NCBI GenBank assembly: GCA_032718475.1
Contig: JAUCBJ010008284.1
Span: 1 to 31,296 of the forward strand
From: Nemertoderma westbladi
Lineage: Eukaryota > Xenacoelomorpha > Nemertodermatida > Nemertodermatidae
Reading direction: 5' to 3'
DNA: 31,296 bases
The notes beneath the pieces are model-generated. The model was given only the letters and a program-made list of their open reading frames with translations, was not told where the DNA came from and made no database searches. Below, one piece after another: positions 10,084 to 20,068 of this stretch. Within the stretch, counting starts at the first letter, position 1. The number at the start of each line of letters is the position of its first letter. Made by a program: the position numbers and the translations under genes.

Positions 10084-10416
10084 CTGGTACACAACGAGAC
10101 GTTAGTGTTGGTGTAGACTGGTACACTGCACGACGTTAGTGTTGGTGTAGACTGGTACATTGCGCGACGTGTAGACTGGTACACAGCGAGACGTTAGTGT
10201 TGGTGTAGACTGGTACATTGCGCGACGTGTAGACTGGTACACAGCGAGACGTTAGTGTTGGTGTAGACTGGTACACTGCACGACGTTAGTGTTGGTGTAG
10301 ACTGGTACATTGCGCGACGTGTAGACTGGTACACAGCGAGACGTTAGTGTTGGTGTAGATTGGTACACAGCGAGACGTTAGTGTTGGTGGAGACTGGTAC
10401 ACTGCGAGACGTTAGT
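10084..10416. repeat. 34-bp minisatellite with 24-bp short copies
   Basis: The full unit is about 34 bp, GTGTAGACTGGTACACAGCG followed by AGACGTTAGTGTTG. Several copies lack the TAGTGTTGGT segment and are about 24 bp, alternating with full ones. There are roughly ten copies. GCGAGACGTTAGTG in the unit is identical to a piece of the terminal repeat of the element at 1887-2433. Confidence 0.9.
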
Positions 10417-10572
10417 TTTGTATTCAATATACAATGCATAGAAACCTTATGATTATCATTGATATACAGTACCACCACCCCCCCCCCCCTTTACCCAGAA
10501 AACTAACTGTTATTTTCTATAGTTACCTCTAACATTGGCATTCAAAGTATTGTATTATATTGCCATTTTTAT

Positions 10573-10680
10573 ACACCATGTCCGGAATATAGTGCGTAAT
10601 TCAATGACACGACCCCCCCCCCCCCCCCCCAACACTTGTCGTGTCATTGAATTGCGACACTATATTCCGGGGCATGGTGT
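10573..10680. mobile_element. Fold-back element with poly-C loop
   Basis: The arms at 10573-10612 and 10638-10680 are inverted copies of about 40 bp, each containing CCGGAATATAGTG and AATTCAATGACACGAC, differing by small indels. The loop is about 18 C residues plus AACACTT. Together they would form a hairpin with an unpaired C-tract. This resembles a fold-back or minimal MITE. No clear target duplication beyond a possible TA is visible. Confidence 0.7.
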
Positions 10681-11347
10681 TGTATGTATATCACGATGAC
10701 AATTATCCCAGTTCAATAACTTCCCACATTCGCACGAAATTCCGTAACGATCTGGTTTGTAATCCCGTAACGACACCAATAAAGGTGTAACACCAAATTG
10801 ATTGCTAAATCTGGTTAATCTTTACCATGGCGGGCATTTTGAACATCTCTACTTCTGCGCAATATGTTTAGTTACAATTCAAAACTCAATAATTCGCAGA
10901 ACTTTCACTTTAATAAAATTATAAAAAAGCCTTGTCTATTTTGTGTAATTCCGTAACGTAATGTTTGCAATTGTTGTGAAAAATAATAAATCCGAGGCAA
11001 ATGGATTAAAACTAACGAAACCAATATGTTCTCTGATAATTTGTCTTACTATGCTCCACAAATTAAAGTTCATTTAAGTTATCTTCGAAACACCAGGTAA
11101 CACTTTATCTGGGAAAACTCGTGCGAAATGTAATTCTGTAACGATGAAATTCATGAGTGGCTCAGAACCGTCTTTTTATTATGTATTTTTTGGCGCCTAC
11201 CTTATAAATTCAAATTTTGCAGCATGCAACATTTAGGCTAATTTTGTACATTATTCCTTTTGATGATTTTGTTTAAAAATCGATATGTTTAGAACTTATG
11301 CATATTATTTCATTGTTTTTAGGTACTTGAATATATTAATATGAAGT
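10681..11347. other. Non-coding spacer with repeated CCGTAACG motif
   Basis: AT-rich; no gene seen. AATTCCGTAACGA or close variants occur at 10738, 10761, 10947 and 11132, together with the copy at 9621. Two of them are preceded by GCACGAAA or GTGCGAAA, so they look like parts of one degenerate repeat. Confidence 0.55.
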
Positions 11348-11853
11348 TAAAGATTATCCCGCTTGCTGTTACTTTTATACTAAAGATTATCCCGCTTGCT
11401 GTTTACTTTTATACTAAAGATTATCCCGCTTGCTGTTTACTTTTATACTAAAGATTATCCCGCTTGCTGTTTACTTTTATACTAAAGATTATCCCGCTTG
11501 CTGTTACTTTTATACTAAAGATTATCCCGCTTGCTGTTTACTTTTATACTAAAGATTATCCCGCTTGCTGTTTACTTTTATACTAAAGATTATCCCGCTT
11601 GCTGTTACTTTTATACTAAAGATTATCCCGCTTGCTGTTTACTTTTATACTAAAGATTATCCCGCTTGCTGTTTACTTTTATACTAAAGATTATCCCGCT
11701 TGCTGTTACTTTTATACTAAAGATTATCCCGCTTGCTGTTTACTTTTATACTAAAGATTATCCCGCTTGCTGTTACTTTTATACTAAAGATTATCCCGCT
11801 TGCTGTTTACTTTTATACTAAAGATTATCCCGCTTGCTGTTTACTTTTATACT
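11348..11853. repeat. 33/34-bp minisatellite, 15 copies
   Basis: The unit is ACTAAAGATTATCCCGCTTG followed by CTGTTTACTTTTAT (34 bp) or the same with one T fewer (33 bp). By eye the order of short (S) and long (L) copies is S LLL S LL S LL S L S LL. The recurring S-L-L block suggests amplification of a trimer of about 101 bp. Sequence is otherwise almost invariant. Confidence 0.95.
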
Positions 11854-11920
11854 CTCATTGCATTTCCCTAAATCAATTCCACTTAAAACAATAAATTTGT
11901 TGGTTTATTATAGACTTGAA

Positions 11921-12422
11921 TATTATAGGTTTGTATATTATAGGTTTGTATATTATAGGTTTGTATATTATAGGTTTGTATAGTATAGGTTTGTATATTA
12001 TAGGTTTGTATATTATAGGTTTGTATATTATAGGTTTGTATATTATAGGTTTGTATATTATAGGTTTGTATATTATAGGTTTGTATATTATAGGTTTGTA
12101 TATTATAGGTTTGTATATTATAGGTTTGTATATTATAGGTTTGTATATTATAGGTTTGTATATTATAGGTTTGTATATTATAGGTTTGTATATTATAGGT
12201 TTGTATATTATAGGTTTGTATATTATAGGTTTGTATATTATAGGTTTGTATATTATAGGTTTGTATATTATAGGTTTGTATATTATAGGTTTGTATATTA
12301 TAGGTTTGTATATTATAGGTTTGTATATTATAGGTTTGTATATTATAGGTTTGTATATTATAGGTTTGTATATTATAGGTTTGTATATTATAGGTTTGTA
12401 TATTATAGGTTTGTATATTATA
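11921..12422. repeat. 15-bp minisatellite, about 33 near-identical copies
   Basis: The unit is TATTATAGGTTTGTA. All copies read as identical except one near 11981 (TAGTATAGG). A 15-bp period gives an uninterrupted frame encoding an IIGLY pentapeptide repeat; other frames on both strands are open too, and there is no ATG start, so I do not call a protein. Confidence 0.96.
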
Positions 12423-13847
12423 TGGATTATATTACTAACAAAATGATACTTTTCCTATGTAAAAAATAGCCTAATTATTATTTTTAATAAAAACGGATGT
12501 ATTTAAAATATTTACCATACAAGGCCAAATTAATGATAATCGTCAAACCATTGTATTGCTGTATTGATTGGTTAAGAAATAAATGATTTAGAATGTCACT
12601 TTAATAGTAGGAAGTGAAGTCAGAGGGGTTTCTAAATATCCATAGTGCTTAAATTATAGCAAGCTGCCATGTAAGAGGGGTGCAATGCCTAAGTAAGACA
12701 TAACGCCATTCCCCTACCCTAATTTATTTTGCCAGCTTAGTTTACATTCGCTGAATTCCTCCAGCAGTTTATTGATTAAAATTCAGTACGCCGAAGGGGT
12801 TGAATAAAGAGGGGGGTTTAGTGACTGGGGGAAACTCGATTAATGAGTACATTCAATAAACTGGATGCTGGAGGGGTGGGGTGGGGGTGGGGGGGTTGGT
12901 TCGCGGATAATCAGTGACAATCTCTACATCCATTAACCTATTCAATATATCTCCCGGGCATACACTTCCCTTTGCTTAATGGTGAACTAATTACTTTAAA
13001 CTATCTTTTTACTCTGATGACTTTCAATGGGTTAGATACGCCACTTGACATCCCTGGATTCACTTCATTAGTCGACTCAGGAACAACATAATCAAAGAGC
13101 TCGTTTATTATTGAAAGTTGTTCTTTTTTTCTTGCAGTTTGATTTTTCATGTAAGTTAATAATAAACAAATCTATGTGGAAATTTATACTTCTAGAAAAA
13201 GAAATAAAGAAAATATACCAATTAAATTGTAGATGATTGCGGTATGTTGAAGTTGATGTTCCTTACAGTATAGTTCCCCAAGCCAAGAGGGAATTGTCTT
13301 GGAGCAGCCAAGTCCTCACGATGTTAGTGGCCCAAGATTACGTGTTACCTATAGTATTCATCAGACATTGCCACTAATAATATTTGCAGAATTCTAGTTT
13401 GTGTGAATGTAATCTCTATTTGGCATCTTTAATGGCCTCCCATGTGGGAATTATATTATTATCTTCTCTATCAATGATAGAAATATTCCGACTGGCCTTG
13501 AGGCAGTCTGGTGTTTATGACATTGATGATATATGATATGGTTGAATGTGTCTGTGCCTCGGTGTGGCAGGAAGATTCTAGCGATCTTCCGGGAATATAT
13601 GACATTAATCTGAACTGAAATACTACACTACTGTACTCGAGGTACATTGAGTGAGTGGATTGAAATAAACCTGGGGCTATGGAATGTATATGGGGTCCCA
13701 ACTGCCTTGACTGCCCAACTGCCCAGACTGCCTGAGTTTCGCTGTACAACTTTACTTATTTTATATGTTTTTTGTTTAGGGTACGGACTATAAGTTTGCG
13801 TACAGATCTGTATCACGTACAGTACTTAGTTCCAAAATAGACTTTTG
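12423..13847. other. Non-coding spacer
   Basis: AT-rich with no recognised exon. It contains a strongly G-rich stretch (about 12866-12895, runs of 3 to 7 G) able in principle to form a G-quadruplex. Short open frames on the minus strand at 13471-13816 have no recognisable domain and are left out. Confidence 0.5.
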
Positions 13848-14535
13848 CGAACTTTGTTCCAAAAGTTGCACACTTTTCTACCAAAATACCCCCCCCCCCC
13901 ATCCCTTATAATAATTGGATGCCACAATAAAACAAAACTAAATTAGTCAGGAAAATTTCAAAGTAGTATAAAATTTACTGGTTTTTTAAATACCGGCATA
14001 ATAACAACTTTTATTGTACGATTACGATATTACGAATCGAATATATACCAACTACTTCCTTTGTCGACTCTTGTACCTCTGTTGTAGTCCGACCATTAGA
14101 TAGTGCGTGGCGAGACACATGGTGTCGACACTACGGTCTGGGATGGACAAGTTTCGTCCTGATCACCTCAAATTGCATTATCACACAGGTGAAGTGTAGT
14201 AGTTTATTACTGCCCCGCCCCAGGTTGATTTCTGGCCAATTTCTGGCCTGGATTTAACGGGCCAATTTAGCACAGATGAGTTCCTTCTAAAAAGTTTCCA
14301 CTGCTTCCTAGTTGTCATAACAACCCACCACATTAAATACTCAATAGTATACATTTAAATACAGTATGTACCTGTACCGCATTATGTAGTTGAAATATCA
14401 AAGTTAATTGGAACATTTTAGTTAATTGGAACAAAGTTTGCATCCTATTTGAACAAAGTTCGTGTCTATAACTAATTGTAACAGATTTCGCATCTATTGG
14501 AACAAGGTTCTCGTTTATTGGAACAAAGTTCGCAG
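13848..14535. repeat. Degenerate GGAACAAAGTTCGC repeats, inverted at the ends
   Basis: TTGCGAACTTTGTTCCAA (about 13848-13865) is inverted against TTGGAACAAAGTTCGCA (about 14517-14533). Between 14404 and 14533 several degenerate direct copies of a TTGGAACAAAGTTCGCATCTAT-like unit follow each other. It may be a decayed element with subterminal repeats. A poly-C run lies at about 13890-13900. Confidence 0.4.
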
Positions 14536-15202
14536 TTGAACTAATGTCATGGGACACAGTACTGCACTGTATGTTGCCAAAAAACATTGATAAAACATTG
14601 ACTACAAGGTTGCTTTCAAATCGCCACCTAGCGGCTGATAGGAATTATAGAAAACTGTCTGTGTAGGAATTGAAAATCATTTTATCCTTTCGCTTTTTAA
14701 TGACAAGATCTAACTAGATATACTAATTGGTTTTGTTGAATAGCCCCTAACTATTCTTGTAAACTGGTTTAATGCTTATGCAGTATTATTTATGCTTATG
14801 CCTTATGCAGTGTGCAGATATGATTTCTGGCAACATCCCAAATTTCGTACCAGTGATAAAATCCGTTCCCCTCCCCTGTTACCATTTTTTAACGGAACGA
14901 TACTAAAATTGTAATAGTGCAATAGTATTAATAATATAGGGTCTAACTTAGATAAACATATTTTCAATATATTGTTATTTACGCTTCGCGCAGCCAACAC
15001 AAACTGGAGAGTTTTTCGCGATTTTGCCAAAATGTCATATTTCAAATGTATTTTTAAATTTGTTTCTCAATTTGCCGGAAAGTCCTGCGTGGGGAATGTT
15101 AATAATGTTAAAAAAATTCATCAGGAGAGGTCAATTTGCCCTTCCTCCAGCGCGTGAGAAAAACTAGTCTTTTTATTTTGTTAGGAATTTATACTGACTT
15201 AT
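14536..15202. other. Non-coding spacer
   Basis: Nothing recognisable as a gene. It holds the motif CGCCACCTAGCGG near 14622, which is like CGCCATCTAACGG near 26266 in the BEL/Pao leader. Short frames here have no domain. Confidence 0.45.
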
Positions 15203-15451
15203 ATGTAATACACAGCCGTACATATACCGTACTGTAATACACAGCAGCCCAGCGCATATCGTACTGTAATACACAGCAGCACAGCGCATACCGTACTGTA
15301 ATACACAGCAGCACAATGCATACCGTACTGTAATACACAGCAGCACAGCGCATATCATACTGTAATACACAGCAGTACAACGCATACCGTACTGTAATAC
15401 ACAGCAGCACAGCGCATACCGTACTGTAATACACAACAGTACAGCGCATAC
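15203..15451. repeat. 32-bp minisatellite, left block
   Basis: The unit is CATACCGTACTGTAATACAC followed by AGCAGTACAGCG (32 bp), about 8 copies. The block ends in ACAGCGCATAC (15441-15451), the left copy of the LINE A target duplication. It is one part of a single array also present at 16954-17007 and 19282-19582. Confidence 0.95.
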
Positions 15452-16953
15452 TACTACTACTACTACTAGGATCGGCATGCTGCATTGCAGCTGCATTTTT
15501 AAGAATGCTGTGCCGGCTTATCGACAAAATTGCACCGCCACAACTCCCTATCACCCATGACATTTGCTAGATCATCCGCATCTTCAAGGCCAGTGTCCTT
15601 TAAGATGCGTCTCAAGAAAGTCATGGGCTGTCCACCATGCTTATTCACTCCATGAGGCTGCCAAAGTACAAGATTATGCACTGGCTGGTCCTCACGGCGA
15701 AAGCAATGTCCTGCAAAGCGGAGGCGATTTTGTTCTAGTGTCAAGCTTGGGGGAACCAATGAGACACCTCCAATGTTATATAGTGTCTGGTTGGAGATGT
15801 GTGCATTGAACTTGACACAATGAACCCGGCGTAGCATTCTTGTGAATGTGCCGTCCAGAGATTTGGTGTCCTCAGCAGTTAGAGCCCAGCATGGACTCCC
15901 ATAGAGGAGTACTGGAACTACTGCTGCTCTAAATAACCGGACCGTAAGTTTCCGATTAATTCTCGGTGACTTCCAAATCCTGGAAAGCCTATTCAAGGCT
16001 GCCCATGCCTTTCCCTTACGTATTCGAAGGTCCTCACCTGACTTCCGGATCCATGATCCCAGGTAACAGAAGTCATCCACATGCTCAAGCATACCATCTT
16101 TTGAGCTTATGCTCATCCGATCAGAGACTTGCTGAGGACTTTCAAAGTTAACTGTCAAAATTTTGGTCTTTCTGGAGTTAATAAAAAGATCAACACTAGA
16201 AGCAGCATGTTCTAATGAGCTGAGGAGCCGTTGGGCTCCCTCTAGTGATTCTGAGAGTACTTCTAAGTCATCAGCAAAGTCTAGATAAAGTTAGGTAATT
16301 GGCAGGATTTCCTCGACTTCTGGAGCCAGTAGGTGGAGTTATCATCACCCCATCATCATTATGATAATCTAAGGACATGCGTAGAACATAGTCAACAACA
16401 ATTATGAACAAGAATGGTGCAAGTGTGTCTCCCTGGAGGACGCCCCATAACACTTCAAATGGTTCTGTGTCACCGGCAACAGTAGACACAAATGTTGTCG
16501 AACCATCGTATACTGATCTGATTGCTGCAATAATTTCATCAGGAATATAATGAAAGTATGCTGAACATACGTGAGCGAGAGACTGAATCAAAGGCCTTGA
16601 AGAAGTCAACAAATATAACAGCCAGATGCCTGTCTTTCTTTTTTGATAACTCTTCAATTATCCTTCTAAGTGCCAAAATGGGCTCCATGGTCCCACGACC
16701 TTTACGGAACCCATTCTGATTTCCACGTAGCAGTCTCTCAATGGGATCCCTGATGCGATTTAATATAATTCTATTGTATAGCTTTGCAGCAATCGAGATG
16801 AATGAAATTCCCCGAAAAGAACCATAGAGTGTTAGGTTGCCCTTCTTGGGAACTGGCACCAACTTATTTGTTTTCATTTCTTGTGGGACTCTTGTCGTAT
16901 GGTACATGTCTACTATGATGGGATAGATGAGCTTTAAACACTCAGGTATTTTA
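15452..16953 (-). pseudogene. LINE A: 5'-truncated non-LTR retrotransposon with broken reverse transcriptase
   Basis: A 1502-bp insertion bounded by ACAGCGCATAC on both sides (15441-15451 and 16954-16964). Read on the minus strand it starts inside the reverse transcriptase and continues through motif A (FVDFFKAFDS, near 16600), motif B (GVLQGDTLAPFLF, near 16425), the FADD active-site box (near 16275) and a C-terminal region with YLGSWI and LLYG to a stop near 15499. At least two frameshifts (about 16550 and about 16285) break the frame. After the stop come about 37 nt and a (TAG)n tail. The endonuclease part is missing through 5' truncation. It is related to, but a different family from, LINE C. 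The clade (RTE/L2-like or another non-LTR group) is not settled. Confidence 0.88.
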
Positions 16954-17007
16954 ACAGCGCATACCATACTGTAATACACAGCAGTACAGCGCATACCATA
17001 CTGTAAT
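16954..17007. repeat. 32-bp minisatellite, middle remnant
   Basis: About 1.7 copies of the 32-bp unit left between LINE A and LINE B. It contains the right copy of the LINE A duplication (16954-16964) and the left copy of the LINE B duplication (16991-17007). Confidence 0.9.
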
Positions 17008-19281
17008 TTTTTTTTAATTATTAATTATTAAAATTCATTAATTCAACTTGAACACTATAAACTTAGAACTAGTATGAACTTAGAGATTAAATACAATTTA
17101 TAAAGTTTATATCAGTCTCAGCATCAGCCACACCATTACTCAAAGGACCTAACCAACAGTCTACTCCGCTAATCCACATGAGCTGTCTCAGCAAGAGCGT
17201 GCTCCAACGTTTCTACGTGGCCCTGCATCCTCAAACTATCCCGTCCTCGCCTCAGCTACCTCGCAGATTACACTGGTTTCTCTAATTGGCGTTGGGTTAA
17301 ATCGTCGTTTATTTGGTCCGCGTGCTCCTCTGAGACACATTATGGCTGATCTTACGAGCGAAAAGCTCAACGTGTGCTCCAACGTTTCTACGCGGCCCTT
17401 CATCCTCAAACTATCCCGTCCTCACCTCAGCTACCTCGCAGAATACCCTGGTTTCTCTAATTGGCGTTGGGTTAAATCGTCGTTTATTTGGTCTGCGTGC
17501 TCCTATGAGACACATTATGGCTGATCTTACGAGCAAAAAGCTCAACCTGGTTCACACCATTGTTATGGTTGTTGAGTATGGTGAATCTCGTTTCTCCGAA
17601 AGAAGATGTGCCAGGTGGCTTATTAATGCATTCGCACTTCGTGCACATCCTGCTGTGGCTGCAATGACAAATGGGCAGAAAGAGGAATGTTCGACTTCTG
17701 TAAGTCTCTGTTCATACATCGTCGTTTCCCCTGTTCGTGATGGCGATAGGCAGAGTTAATATTTCGCGGATTTGATGGGCAAACTGGGTTAAATACCTAT
17801 AAAAAATATAGACTAAAACTAAAGTCTATAAAAACCCTCTCAAAGCAGCCCCCCCCCAAACACCATTAGCAGCAACGTCTAACCTTGCTTCATTTGCCAT
17901 TGAGGTGCTTCTACGATTGAAGACCTCTCCATCAACTGGTTGCAGTGACGGCTTGACCTCAATGTCCCAAGCAACTTCATTTAGCAACTCATCCAATAAG
18001 TTTCGAATTTCATTATGACGTAGTGTTGGATAGCCCCCTGTCGGGCAATGTAGACTGTGTGATAAAGATAATATTGAGCCGCACGAACAGAAAGGAGGTA
18101 ATTTTGGTGGTGTCCAGCCAAACCGCACACATATGGCATCCCGAAAAGCTTGTTTGTGTAGGGAATATCCATACTTGCGGATTGGTAAGCCTACCAACCA
18201 GGAAGATGCGCCTCTCTCCCTAGCCAAGGCTCAATAATATCTAGAACTCTCATCCATTCTCCTGTCCAAATCCTGGCACCTTTCTTGTACCTTCACTTCT
18301 TTCTCTTTTTTCAGATCCCTCATAATGAGGTGCTGTTCTACATACCCATTTGAGTGGTTCGCACATTCTCACTGAACTTTCTAGACAATCAATGAAATCT
18401 CTTGGCTGCAGTAGTGCCAGCCCTCCCTCTCTTACGGGCAATGACAGTAATTCGCGTTCCTCAACCCCAGGTGATGCTCGACCTGTTAGAGTTGGGGTTA
18501 GATTATTATTTATCCGGTCCTCTGTTCTATCCATTAATTGGGTGAAGCCAGGAGTGGTCCAGGCAAGAAATGTAAACTTAGATTGTAAACCAACTACACT
18601 GTAAACCTACTACAGCTATAAGCTAAATGAGGTGCTGTGACTGCAAAGTTGAGGAGTGTGTTAATCTCCCCATCCAGTTGTTTGATCTTGCTATCTAGAT
18701 ATTCTGCACATGCCTGTCTAGAACCAATCACAGATCCTAGTACTCTATGTCCATCCGTTAGTCTAATGCCAGTCCCAGCAAAGTCTTCCTCCGCACGCAC
18801 CATTAGACCATCTTTGACAATGTGGTAGGTTTTGGTGGCATTGGGATAGTAGCCATAGCTGGGGCCAATACTGTTGACTTTGTTCCAGTATTCCCTTAGT
18901 GCCTTTAGCTGCCCTGCTGCATTGCCATCATCGGCAAACCATTTTTGGACAACTGGCTTGAAGGTGGGAGCCTCGGGAACTTCATAGGACTCACACAATC
19001 TAGAGACGGAGCTCCCAGTGATAGGACTGGTATGGGTTGCAGAGTGGATGGGCACAGTGGATGGTGGACCCAATTGGTTACCAAATACTGGATTGTCACT
19101 GGAACCTGTCGGGTTTACCCGAATAACCGCTGTATGACAGGAGTCAGTGGTAACCAATTCCGTTGATACAGGGAAGCCTCCTAACTTTTCGGATCATTGG
19201 CAAAATGTACATTGCCATGGCTAGGGGATCCCCTTGTGTAGTCCCTTCACGGGACCATATATTTTGACAATTTAGTACAAT
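17008..19281 (-). pseudogene. LINE B: truncated, frameshifted retrotransposon with nuclease-like C-terminus
   Basis: A 2274-bp insertion flanked by the 17-bp repeat GCATACCATACTGTAAT (16991-17007 and 19282-19298), with a poly-A run next to the left boundary on the minus strand. From 19281 downward it encodes reverse transcriptase motif B (REGTTQGDPLAMAMY, near 19230), a FADD box (near 18930) and the downstream segment YGYYPNATKTYHIVKDGL. After a frameshift near 18600 come LTGRASP and LLSLPVREGGLALL, and after further stops near 18230 a C-terminal part. That part has a C-x-C...H...C cluster (near 18070), PTLRHNEIRN and ARLDVAANGVWG. The nuclease or zinc role of this end is inferred from layout only. 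The coding end near 17850 meets a C-run. It is a family distinct from LINES A, C and D. Confidence 0.82.
17185..17545 (+). repeat. 175-bp tandem duplication inside LINE B
   Basis: Two copies with a 175-bp spacing (for example GCTCCAACGTTTCTACG at 17201 and 17376; TATGGCTGATCTTACGAGC at 17341 and 17516), over 90 percent identical by eye. They lie between the LINE B coding end and its poly-A. After the second copy a plus-strand frame (to 17759, encoding ESRFSERRCARWLINAFALR) has no family I recognise. Confidence 0.85.
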
Positions 19282-19582
19282 GCATACCATACTGTAATAC
19301 ACAGCAGTACAACGCATACAGTACTGTAATACACAGCAGTACAGCGCATACCGTACTGTAATACACAGCAGTACAGCGCATACCGTACTGTAATACACAG
19401 CAGTACAACGCATACCGTACTGTAATACACAGCAGCACAGCGCATACCGTACTGTAATACACAGCAGCACAGCGAATATCGTACTGTAATACACAGCAGC
19501 ACAGCGCATACCGTACTGTAATACACAGCAGTACAGCGCATACAATACTGTAATACACAGCAGCTCAGTGCATACCATACTG
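19282..19582. repeat. 32-bp minisatellite, right block
   Basis: About 9 to 10 copies of the same 32-bp unit as at 15203-15451. Its first copy carries the CCATACTG variant rather than CCGTACTG, the same variant as the flank at 16991-17007, which supports a true target duplication around LINE B. Confidence 0.95.
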
Positions 19583-20068
19583 AATAGCATAGGATACAAT
19601 GCTCGATTAACAAACGAAGCTTGGCATCGTGCATTACAACTTCGGTTGGCACATCCCAATAAAATACAGCTGTGGCTTGGATGGTTCGGATTTATTGTTT
19701 TTTATATTGAAATATCAATAATAATAATATCATATTATAATGATGATAATGGGAACTCGACCGCAGCAGAGCAAACTGAAGGCGGCGTCGCACGCCCCTC
19801 AAAACACAGGAAAAACCTCGCTCCCTCAACGACTGGAGTTTGGCCACGAGGGCCCCGCGATGGGGTTGATGAGGATGCGGGACGCAGGACACCAAACACC
19901 GTCTGTGGTACCCGCGAACGGAGTATAAGACATCCACCGGTACAGTATATAGTTTGAAATGTAATTCAACTACAATTGTTATTGTACGGTCGGTGTACAA
20001 TTTATTGTAATTGAGTAACTATTATCTTACATTAATGCAATTAAATAAATATAGGCCTATGGTTTACA
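19583..20068. other. Spacer with a GC-rich island
   Basis: Positions about 19748-19935 are clearly richer in G and C than the surrounding AT-rich DNA. They stay open in more than one frame on both strands. I recognise no protein, tRNA or known element in it. It could be a fragment of a mobile element or an unrecognised exon. Confidence 0.4.

Noticed and set aside
36-12422. CRISPR array
   Set aside because: The repeats are head-to-tail without unique spacers, and the DNA is eukaryotic.
11916-12446. IIGLY pentapeptide repeat protein
   Set aside because: The 15-bp unit is open in several frames on both strands and the frame has no ATG; uniform DNA identity with no synonymous pattern argues for satellite.
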